NCBI RefSeq assembly: GCF_029784135.1
Contig: NC_073745.1
Coordinates: forward strand, 281,825,803-281,889,802
Origin: Toxorhynchites rutilus septentrionalis
Taxonomy: Eukaryota > Arthropoda > Insecta > Diptera > Culicidae
Length of the DNA: 64,000 nucleotides
Direction of reading: 5' to 3'
Positions within the stretch are counted from its first letter, which is position 1; each line of letters begins with the position of its first letter. A program made the position numbers and the translations under genes. The notes under the pieces were generated by a model that did no database searches, had not been told where the DNA came from, and saw only the letters and a list, made by a program, of their open reading frames with translations. Of this stretch, positions 33,640 to 43,439 are shown one piece after another.

Positions 33640-34938
33640 AAGGGTGTGTCACATCAAATTGCATCACGGAAAAAACGCTGTAGAAATTCGCCCAGTACAC
33701 CGATCCTTTTGAAAATTTTAGACAGTAAAATAAAAACTATTAAACAACTTTTGGCATTTTCTTTTTATTCATACTTCGAGCCCAAGCCCGAATGCTCGCA
33801 CCTTCCTCTTTACCCCGTCCATAAGGTTCTGTACAACGTCAGGTTGTAGTTTTTTTTTGAACAGAAATCCATTTTCTCATGAAGTCCGCCTCCGATTTGA
33901 CAACTTTTGGGTTCTTCCGGAGGGCCTGCTTCATAATCGCCCAATATTTCTCTATTGGGCGAAGCTCCGGCGCGTTGGGCGGGTTCATTTCCTTTGGCAC
34001 GAAGGTGACCCCGTTGGCTTCGTACCCCTCCAACACGTCCTTTGAATAGTGGCACGAAGCGAGATTCGGCCAGAAGATGGTCGGGCCCTCGTGCTGCTTC
34101 AATAGTGGTAGTAAGCGCTTCTGTAGGCACTCCTTAAGGTAAACCTGCCCATTTACCGTGCCGGTCATCACGAAGGGGGCGCTCCGCTTTCCGCAAGAGC
34201 AGATCGCTTGCCACACCATGTACTTTTTGGCAAACTTGGATAGTTTCTGCTTGCGAATCTCCTCCGGAACGCTGAATTTGTCCTCTGCGGAGAAGAACAA
34301 CAGGCCCGGCAGCTGACGAAAGTCCGCTTTGACGTAGGTTTCGTCGTCCATTACCAGGCAATGCGGCTTCGTCAGCATTTCGGTGTACAGCTTCCGGGCT
34401 CGCGTCTTCCCCACCATGTTTTGCCTTTCGTCGCGGTTAGGAGCCTTCTGAACCTTGTATGTACGCAGGCCCTCCCGCTGCTTGGTCCGCTGGACGAATA
34501 AACTTGACAAATTCAGCTTATTGGCGACATCCCGGACCGAACTTCTTGGATCACGTCTAAACTGCTTAACTACACGCTTGTGATCTTTTTCACTGACGGA
34601 GCTTCCATTTTTGCCGTTCTTCACCTTCCGGTCGATGGTTAGGTTCTCGAAGTATCGTTTTAGTACTCTGCTGACCGTGGATTGGACGATTCCCAGCATC
34701 TTACCGATGTCCCGATGTGACAACTCCGGATTCTCGAAATGAGTGCACAGGATTAATTCACGACGCTCTTTTTCGTTCGACGACATTTTTCCAAATTTAC
34801 GACAAATTGACAGTGAAGCATGGCCAACGTGATCTATACACTCTTATCTGATTATAAGCGAAAGCTGAAGATATAATTCCTAAAAATTAAATTTCTGCAG
34901 CGTTTTTTCCGTGATGCAATTTGATGTGACACACCCTT
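33640..34938 (-). mobile_element. DD37E (ITmD37E-type) element, near complete
   Basis: 1,299 bp with long near-perfect inverted ends: AAGGGTGTGTCACATCAAAT (continuing through TGCATCACGGAAAAAACGCTG) on the left, and the mirror on the right. TA is duplicated at 33638-33639 and 34939-34940. It carries one transposase frame. This group is known from mosquitoes. Confidence 0.9.
33839..34786 (-). pseudogene. DD37E transposase, catalytic Asp replaced and C-terminus frameshifted
   Basis: A 315-codon frame starting MSSNEKERRELILCTHFENP. Two helix-turn-helix regions follow (SHRDIGKMLGIVQSTVSRVL and SSVRDVANKLNLSSLFV). The first catalytic Asp is at about residue 148 in VMDDETYVKADF. The second position, normally Asp, is Asn241 (FWPNLASCHYS; codon AAT at 34064-34066). 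The Glu is at about residue 279 (RPIEKYW), with 37 residues between, which gives DD37E. The frame ends early in QKKTTT because of an extra A in the run at about 33845-33855. The shifted frame continues VVQNLMDGVKRKVRAFGLG, the expected tail. The enzyme should be inactive on both counts. Confidence 0.88.
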
Positions 34939-34940
34939 TA

Positions 34941-36270
34941 TTCCAACAACTTTGCCTCTCATAATATTTTAATCTGATATATTCGACAAATCATCAGTTC
35001 GGACGACTGTTCACATATTCTAGAAGAGTTATTTTGAGAGTTTGTTATTTTGTTTGATTACAGCGATTAATTCACATTCGAAATTACTTTGTTGTTTGGG
35101 GGCAAAATGGACCACCACTGGATACCGACTTACAATGTTATGTTTACTAAAGCTGGTAGATGCTTTCCGTCGCAATTATTGCTGGCATTGTTCTTTTCAT
35201 GCTGCTCTTCAAGGGGTCTCTTTTTGTGGCTTTGACCCTGAAGAAATATGCCCCCCCCAACCAAAATAAGATCATATTATATGAAGCGCTATGCATTTAT
35301 TACTACGTTTTTTACGCAAGAGAAAATTTCAATTCAACAAACTTCACCTGCGAATGACGGATCTGTATAGTAGTATGTCCGAAAAAGAAAACTATTGAGA
35401 ACCAGAGCTGAAGGTCCAAAGCCCCATTTCCGCTAACAAAATATACATAAGGAAAGACCGATGTCTGCTCGCTATCTGGAGTGAGACTGTGTATTTGAAA
35501 TCGCAGCATATTTCTACCCAATGAGTTGCAAACGGATAGATTGGGGTATCGTAATGTATAGCATATCGAACAAATTTTGAAGAATTGCCAATTTGATTGG
35601 TGCAGACAAAATCCATTCATAGTAAAAACAGTTACCGTTGATTTTTTTTTACAAAGACGTGACATATTTTCTGATAACCGTAGTAAATACGTTCTAGGAA
35701 ATACATAGATTAAAAGGGAAATTAATTCGCTGAGTTATCTGGTTCAAATGACCATGTGTAAGTATCGATCTTAAGTTTGGTGTGGATTTTGTAATTTGGG
35801 ACGTGAAGGTATGATAAAAAGCACGTTTATTTTCTCCAGTATTTAATAACTGGAAAATAATTGTAAATGCCACAAATGACTCCACTAAGCCTGCGTTCTT
35901 GCGATCTAGGGCACCTTTAGAAGAGCTGAGAGTAAGAGGGCGATGTCCACGATTTTCATTCCAAAAATCTGTTTGTCTTCAATCGGCACATTAAGCCTTC
36001 CATCAGATTTCGTTTAAAAGCGTTTAAAAGTTTTTGAATGGATATCTCGTATAGTAAACTGTTCTAAGTTCAGATACGAATTTCATTGGAGAAAGTCAAA
36101 GTAATTCGGAAGAAAGCGAAGAGCGATAGAAATATATTTCCGAGAAATGTTAGAGAAAAAAATCAATGAACAGAAAATAAGCCCGACGTTTCATAGTTGA
36201 TTTAAGATTTCGATCAAAATAAAACTTGATAAGCTTACTGACGAAAGAACAGTTGGTAAGGATTTGGGAA
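34941..36270. other. unassigned, includes a diverged R5 repeat on the minus strand
   Basis: 35410-35680, read on the minus strand, contains CAAAATTTGTTCGATATGCT followed by ATACATTACGATACCCC. This parallels 60030-60070 (AAGATTTGTTCGATATGCTA, then TACATTCGAATCCCC). It is another diverged copy of the R5 repeat. The rest shows no gene, RNA or terminal repeats. Confidence 0.4.
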
Positions 36271-36506
<236 letters not shown>

Positions 36507-36633
36507 GTCTGATTCTTATGGACTCAGAAACTACTGAACCGATCAACATGAAAATTGGTATGTAGGGGTTTTTGGGGCCGGGGAAGTTTTTCGTGACAGT
36601 TTGAGACCCCTCCCCCTCTCTAAGGGGGGGGGG

Positions 36634-37062
36634 CTGCCATACAAATGAAACACAAATTTCTACATTACTCGAGAATTTATCAAGTAAATGAAACGAAATT
36701 CGGCATGTGGAGGTTTTACGGTGCAATAAATGTTTTTACGGTGGTTAGACTCTCCACCCCCCCCTCTCTAAAGGGGGCTGCCATACAAATGAAACACAAA
36801 TTTCTGCATTACGCAAGAATTAATCAAGCCAATGGAAACAAATTTTGCATGTGTAGGTTTTAGGGTGCAATAAATGTTTTTACGGTGGTTAGACACTCCA
36901 TCCCCCTCTCTAAGGGGGAGCTGCCATACCAATGAAACTCAAATTTCTGCATTACTCGAGAATTAATCAAGTAAATGGAACCAAACTTTGCATGTGGAGG
37001 TTTGAGGGAGCAATAAATGATTCTATGGTGGTTAGATACTCCTCCCCCTCCTCAGGTGGGGA
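36634..37062 (+). repeat. 143-bp tandem repeat, three copies
   Basis: Copies begin with CTGCCATAC at 36634, 36778, 36921 and again at 37063 where the array ends. Each has ATGAAACACAAATTTCTGCA, ATTAATCAAGTAAATG-type sequence and a C-rich/G-rich end (CCCCCTCTCTAAGGGGG). The array lies inside Helitron B. Confidence 0.85.
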
Positions 37063-37545
37063 GCTGCCATACAAAATTCAACGGGGTCGATTAGAATATC
37101 AATCAATGAACAGTTCTGCGATTGGACCCATGAACTTGCTCATAGTACGAAAACGTGAATGTTTGAAGGTATTGATAACAAAACACAAATTTTGAGCGAG
37201 ACGAAGTTTGCCGGGTCAGCTAGTAAGAAATATGTTCAATGCTCTGGAGTAGTTTTGGTCAATGTATTGCGTGGAACGCGTCGTCTGAAAATTCTTCGAA
37301 CAATAGCAGAAGAAATTTAACATTGCTTTGACAACAACGCGGATTTTCCAATTACAGCGGAATTTGAATTAACGCGGTGTCTTTTACGCGGTTTTGTTCA
37401 CGAGGTACGTATCCCCCACGTAAAAAGGAACCTGGGTGTATATTTGCATCAATATTGACTCCAAACAATAAACAATGCGTGAGTCCTGCGGCTGAGTGCG
37501 AGCCTAGCTTTATGCTACCTACACTCAATTTATGTTGGTTGGGAT

Positions 37546-38406
37546 CAGAGATGGCAGGTTTGAAAACATGTCTTCATTTTGAAGACATTTGACTTGCTGT
37601 GAAGACATTTGATTTCGTGAAGACATTATGAAATATGTGAAGACATTTCAGTATGATAGAGTACGCGAGTTTTTGAGAGATATTATTTTCATGAAATTCA
37701 AACTATTGGCCGAAAATATCGTCAAAAGAAGTAGGGCTTCTCGGGGTCATTCTCTCGTTTTTTTCTTTCAAACTTTTCCAAGCAGAAAATCCACAAGTAT
37801 ATAGAATGAATTCAACAACGGAGCGTCTTTTACTTTAACTTCAAGTTTTTACAAGATTTCCAAGCGGTCGGAATACATATTGTCTCAAGAAGGCATTAGT
37901 TCATTAGTCTTTGAGAATTCGAATGATTGTGACATTGTATTTTTATCATTTTGGGCCTACTTCACAAACCGAAGGTTTTCCGGCTACATAGAGTTTCAAT
38001 AATTAGTTTTATGTATATGGTTTGAGTTACAACCAAAACTTCAAAGCTAAAATAAACAATTAAAGTTATCACAGTTCCGTTTCCGTGGAAGAACTGAAGC
38101 TATTCTATTCACTCAATCATCACTTTATCGAGACATTTATCATTTTTAAACTCATAAAATTTAGTTTGCGGTTGCGCAATATATTCATTGTCCGCATTTA
38201 TAGAAATAAACTAACTCAAAAACTCAAACTAAGTTTAACGAAATGCGCTACATGACAGTAGCAATTAGAATAAACATTGAATAAGCTATCAAATTTTGTT
38301 CAAAAGTATTATGAATTTTAGTTTCCTCCGATATGATTGTGAAGACATTTGAAGACATTTTTCCGTACCATGTGAAGACATTTGCAAAAGTCACCTGGCA
38401 TCCCTG
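37546..38406. mobile_element. hAT-type MITE with subterminal GAAGACATTT repeats
   Basis: The ends are CAGAGATGGCAGGT and the reverse complement CAGGGATGCCAGGT. The flanking 8-mers are GTTGGGAT (37538-37545) and GTTGAGAT (38407-38414), one mismatch apart. Inside the left end, GAAGACATTT recurs four to five times in 37588-37650 (first copy preceded by the inverted ATGTCTTC). Inside the right end, three copies lie at 38340-38385. hAT transposases bind clustered subterminal motifs, so these are probably binding sites (inference). There is no coding capacity. Confidence 0.75.
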
Positions 38407-38414
38407 GTTGAGAT

Positions 38415-38914
38415 GGGGGTCTTCCTAGCCACTTGGTTACGCGTTCGCTTAATAAGCGATCGATCGTGAGTTCAAACTCAGGGTCCGCAATTGACCATCT
38501 TTGTGTTGTTATAGAATAACTACGTCCACGCAACCATCATCAGCTATGGAGATCGATCCACGGTGGAACAAAGATCGATTCATCCATACAACTGCTCTGC
38601 TCTGCAAGAAACATCGGGCTGCTGTTCTATAAATAACCCAACAACGATCGAGTTCTACTGTCTCCGCTGTCCGGTCTGCTGAACAATGGAAGAACAGATA
38701 GAATACCCTTACGCCTAAATGGCTACTACTGTGTAATTTACCATAATGTAATGGAACAGAAAACTTAACGCCTAAATGGCTACTCTACTACTGTGTAATT
38801 TACAATTTAAAGAAACATAATTATATGCACATGTACACGATAACAACCCAGCTCTGTTACAGATAAAATGCTAATGAGCCTGATAAATAAATAAATGGGA
38901 TAAAAAAAATAAAA
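38415..38914 (+). mobile_element. tRNA-derived SINE, ~500 bp
   Basis: It is flanked by the 15-bp direct repeat ATCCCTGGTTGAGAT (38400-38414 and 38915-38929). The head carries an A-box-like TAGCCACTTGG and a B-box-like GTGAGTTCAAACTC spaced as in tRNA genes, the internal Pol III promoter of SINEs. A short tandem duplication (CCTAAATGGCTACT, twice at about 38716 and 38773) follows. The tail is GGGATAAAAAAAATAAAA. The insertion overlaps the right boundary of the hAT MITE, so it is younger than that element. Confidence 0.8.
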
Positions 38915-39095
38915 ATCCCTGGTTGAGATAGAGTTGCAGAGTTCCTGGAGATACTATGGCTGAACAGAGCCACTTTGAGAAATATGAATCAAAAACCGAG
39001 AGTGAAAATGAACCTGCCTTCATCTGCATGGACTGATGAACATGACTACTAGAAATTAGTAACTGTAAAATAAATAAAATAAATTCAATGATTCA

Positions 39096-39838
39096 TCTTT
39101 ATATATAAGAGAAGGATTTTCCCACGTACGTGTAAAATATCATCACGGGAGAACGGCTGATCAGATCTACGCCATCCATATATTTTGCGAGTTCATCTTC
39201 ACCCAAATTACAATGATAGATTACTTTGGAGAATATTTGAGATGAATAGAAAAATTCGAAAAAATTGACTGCATATCTTTATATATAAAAGAAGGATTTT
39301 CCCAAGGAAATTGTAAAATATCATCACGGGAGAACGGCTGATCAGATCTACACCATCCGTATATTTTGCGAGTTTATCTTCACCCAAATTACAATGATAG
39401 ATTACTTTGGAAAATATTTGAGGTGATTAGAAGAATTCGAAAAAATTGACTATGCATATCTTTATATATAAAATTGATTTTCCCACGTACGTGTAAAATA
39501 TAATTACGGGAGAGCGGCTGATCAGATCTGCGTCATCCATATATTTTGTGAGTTTATCTTCACCCAAATTAGAACAATAGAAAGAAAATTAAGATGATTA
39601 GAAAAAATGACTATGCACTTCTTTATATATAAAAGAAGGATATTTTAAATAAAAAGGGAAAATTCGGAAATAACAGGTACGCATATGTATGTTTCGCAGT
39701 GAAAATCATCATTTGAATCAATTTTACAGATCTGAACGATTATGTACAAACTTGAAATATATTCGTTATTTTTAGCTAACCCAAAATATTCTCCAGAAAT
39801 AAATTATATGGCAGAACAATGTTTGCCGGGTCAGCTAG
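39096..39838 (+). mobile_element. non-autonomous Helitron (C) with four tandem 5' ends
   Basis: Starts TCTTTATATATAAGAGAAGG after A and ends GTTTGCCGGGTCAGCTAG before T. The 5' end sequence TCTTTATATATAAAA recurs at 39276, 39459 and 39620. The element is thus a head-to-tail array of its 5' segment with units of 180, 183 and 161 bp, followed by a single 3' end. The short stem GGCAGA...TTTGCC lies just before the 3' terminus. No coding. Confidence 0.8.
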
Positions 39839-40582
39839 TTTTCGAACTTTCGAACTACTGAACAGATTTTTCTGATGGACAAATTGAAGCTCATTAGCTA
39901 GACATTTTTGAAAAAAATATAAAAAAAATGCGAAAAAATTGAATTTTGTTTTCGTAATTATTCATTGTATTTTATTTGTTTTTCATAGTTTTCATAGTCT
40001 CGGAACCAAGGGCGCTCAATTTTGAAAAATCATAAATCAAGAACATAAAATATCGCCTCTCCGATTTTCAGATATGTTATGTAACGAAACCTCAGCTTTC
40101 AAGAAAGAAAAAAATAAGAAAATATAGTGCCCTTGGTCCCGAGACCATGTAAACTATAAAAAAAACAAATACAATCAATAATTACAAAATTACTCGCGAA
40201 TAAGAATCTAATTTGTATGAACATAAACATATCAGTTGAACTGAGTGCAATGAACTTGTATTTTCGAGTGATCGATCAGATGTACATTCCAATTTCTGAA
40301 AATGCTATTACAGTGCATTATTAATTTATTAAAACACAATACATGTAGAGACGAAAAAACACTACATCTCATGAAACGACATAACACTGAACAACCGACA
40401 CATCTGACGCAATCTCGTCGCGCTCCGCGAGCGGTAAGCAGCGAACAGAGATCACCACTCAACGCTCTTACACTCAATTTGCCATCAAATAATGCTCTCC
40501 GGTGGCGGCGACCATCAGACGCGCTCGTCGTTTTGATAATGAATTTAATGAAACCGCGCGATATAGCAGCCAAAGCAGCAGC

Positions 40583-40629
<47 letters not shown>

Positions 40630-40699
40630 AAACCACCCCAACGTCATAACTCTCCACCTGGGAGCGTTGGTAGCGGCAGTCGGCGCGTCATCACCCGAG
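39839..40699. other. unassigned; holds a (CAA)n microsatellite
   Basis: 40582-40630 is about 16 CAA units; Gln/Asn/Thr-rich frames across it are artefacts. 39960-40160 shows a weak inverted pattern around GGAACCAAGGGCGCTCAATT and GCCCTTGGTCCCGAGACC (both arms then AT-rich), possibly a small foldback. From about 40380 the DNA becomes less AT-rich. Confidence 0.45.
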
Positions 40700-41198
40700 C
40701 GAAACAATTAGGCAGGTCAGGTCTCGGGAGTCGGCGAAACGGCGTTGAAACGAAAGTACAAGTGAGCGTGCTCGTTGAGTCTCGTGCAAGCCTTGTTCAC
40801 GGAAGGACGTCGGTCGACGTCTATGTGCTCATTAGGAGGATTGCCTACTACTTCTAGGAGAAACCAAACTAGCAGCAGCTGCATATGGACGGATGTTGTA
40901 GACTGCCCTTTGTGTAGTGAACGTGCGTGTGAACTTGTGAATATTCACGCTTATTTTGTTACACTTCCCAGTTACCGTGAATTAGAACGTTGGTGTTGTT
41001 TTTGTTACATTTATTATGCATATGGCATTTGTGCGACAGTAAAAAGAGATCGAGTGTAGCTATTGTTTGTATTCAGAGCGTGAGTCATTTTGGAGTCTGT
41101 TGTGATACGACCTAGAGGGAGGATACCTTTGATGTAAACAGTGTCGTCGGAGCGTGTGTGGAATCATAAAATACGTACTCAGTGGATTAAATACGAAG
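40700..41198 (+). other. candidate non-coding exon
   Basis: A less AT-rich block with GTG-rich sequence typical of insect 5' leaders, ending at AAATACGAAG before GTATGAG, a good splice-donor match. No long frame crosses it; 40775-41059 is open but unrecognised. If it is a first exon, the next recognisable coding exon downstream is the nucleotidase exon at 54186. This link is inference only. Confidence 0.25.
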
Positions 41199-42343
41199 GT
41201 ATGAGCGAAGCACAAGATGTGTATTCAAAAAAATTGTGTTAATTAAAATCAGTGTTACAAGGAAATCGTAGCGAATGTGTGCCGATAGTGGACCTTTGAA
41301 CAAATATGTTTTAAAACATTTTAAACTGGTCTCAGTCGCGACACAAAACTCTCGTACAATGACTAACTATCACTCGTCCTGCTCATTCACACTTTTCAGT
41401 CTTAGTAGTTAACTGCCCAACTGCAAACTTTGCTGCCATATTTTCCTTTCGAAATGCATTCGCCAAAACAATTTTCTTGTAGAAGCAGACTATTACTGTG
41501 ATTTGAACCACATCAACTATTAGGTCTACGAGGAAGTTCCGTCCTTATAAAGATGTTAAGATAAAAGTGAATAAATTTCAGATCTTTAACAAATGATAGT
41601 TTTATAATTATTTATGGCTACTTGCTAGCGTGTTGGCAGTTCTTGATTTCCGTTTATGAAGATTTCCATAGTCCTAGAGACGAAATATTAGATCAGTATT
41701 GACTGCTATCTCCCTCTTTCTTCAATTGACAACTCAAAACCTTGAAAAACTTTGTAGGCGCAGCAACAGGTGGTCTAACAAAACTTCCCAGTCTAGCTTT
41801 GCGAGTTTCTAATAAATTTTTAAAACAGTCTGTACTGCCCATGATGGCATAGGAGACGTAATCGACAACACCATTAGTGTTGGGAAAACGCATTTTTGTT
41901 GCTTTTTGGTTTACAAGCATAACCATGCAAATTTCCGATGAAATTATCTGTCCAGTTGAAGGATATTTTCGGCAAAAAGAGGGCCTAGGTGATTTTGCGG
42001 ATTATAACATATTTTTTTCCATTTGGAAAACGCTTGCGTCTATTTATGCGGACAATCAATCGTTTCAATGAACATTTGTCCGCATAGCTAGACGTAATCA
42101 CCAGGTTGCTCTGCCTGTAGCGTTAGTATTTACATTTCCGATAATAGTCAAAAACGTCTCCGTCGGTAGTTTCAGTTGTTATCGGATAAAATCAAAAAGG
42201 TTTGGAAGAAATTTAGTGAAATGTCTGGATAAGGTGCTTTGGATTTGGTGCGAGTGTTGCGAGTTACTTTTTCCTGAATACTCAGGGATATGATAAGAAC
42301 ATCAGGTTCGTGTTTTTTCAATTAATTGAATTTGCCGATCCGT
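41199..42343. other. unassigned
   Basis: No motif-bearing frame. 41693-41926 (-) is open for 77 codons but unknown. Only loose short similarities to other parts of the window were seen. Confidence 0.3.
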
Positions 42344-42616
42344 CGTCGGAAGCGGCGACCTCTCGCAGGCAAACCTGTGCTCCACCGAATGCCCGGTTTG
42401 TTTGAAACATAGGATACGATCTTCTAGTAAGGTCCGACCGAGCGTTAGCTTTAACGTTTGCACGGTTAATTATGCATGTCATGCATTTGGATTGCCTGGT
42501 TGCAATGAACCAGATATAAGTATGCCGTCCGCCAAGAGGATCGTCTCCTATGTTTCAAACTAACCGGGCAATCGGTGGAACACAGGTTTGCTTGCGAGAG
42601 GCCGCCGCTTACGATG
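42344..42616. mobile_element. short foldback element with ~80-bp inverted arms
   Basis: The left arm (AAGCGGCGACCTCTCGCAGG, then CAAACCTGTGCTCCACCGAA and TTTGAAACATAGGATACGATC, up to about 42424) is mirrored by the right arm (GATCGTCTCCTATGTTTCAA at about 42539, then CACAGGTTTGCTTGCGAGAG and GCCGCCGCTTACGATG, ending near 42616). About 115 bp of unrelated sequence forms the loop. No coding. Target duplication not evident. Confidence 0.7.
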
Positions 42617-42851
42617 CAACTTGCGATTCTTTTGAACGAATTGACGTTAAATATACTTTATTCTAAGTGTTCAACAATATATGATGATATCTTGTTGAAA
42701 TTCTAACTGTTTGTGTTACAACGAAATATATTCAAGGTGGTCTTATAGAAGTTGGACAGAGTGTAAAATTCTCAATTAGAAACAAGAATATGAAATCCAT
42801 AATTTAAATCTGAATAGATAAATCAAAATATGGATTTCATAACCTATATTA

Positions 42852-43419
42852 GGGTGCCAATGAAAATTGTCATCTCGAATTTCAAAAAGTTACCCCATAA
42901 AAAATGTTCACCACCTTGAAAAAAACTCTACGCAAAATATAAGCTCAATCGGACTTAAGGGAGAGTGAGTGTGTCAAGCAAATTTAAGACATTTGACATC
43001 AAAAAAAAATTTAAAACCCCCGATTACATGTGATTTTTCGGTTTTCAAAAAACTCAAATTTTAACACTATTCTTGGCACCCAAAGCCATACTTTTCGCCT
43101 TGTATTCCGAAAAAAAAGTCCCAGAGTGTCGATTTTTGACCAAAAAATCCGAAATGACAGTAGATCGCCACGTTTCATGCAATGCCAGACATTTGTCATA
43201 AAAAAAACAAAAACCTCTATTTCCTTTACTTTATTTCCATCCTTGGGTGATTTTTCGATTTTCAAAAAACTCAAATTTTGACCGCTTTGCGCCACTCTCT
43301 CTTAAGTCCGATTAAGCTGAAAGTTTGCACGGGGTGTTTTTCGAGGTGGTGAACATTTTGTATAGGGTAACTTTTTGACATTTGAGGGTCGATTTTTTCC
43401 CATACATTCATTGGCACCC
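42852..43419. mobile_element. TA-flanked MITE with long imperfect inverted ends
   Basis: Starts GGGTGCCAATG and ends CATTGGCACCC, with TA at 42850-42851 and 43420-43421, as for Tc1/mariner-type MITEs. Inverted similarity continues inward (AGTTACCCCATAAAAAATGTTCAC against GTGAACATTTTGTATAGGGTAACT). The interior also has a direct repeat of TTTTCAAAAAACTCAAATTTT at about 43043 and 43258. It is non-coding. Confidence 0.75.
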
Positions 43420-43439
43420 TACTATATATGTATCTGCAA

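Noticed and set aside
38415..38500. tRNA gene on the + strand
   Set aside because: It is the head of a 500-bp SINE with a 15-bp target duplication.
40232..40711. Poly-Val, poly-Leu and poly-Asn frames
   Set aside because: Artefacts of the (CAA)n microsatellite.
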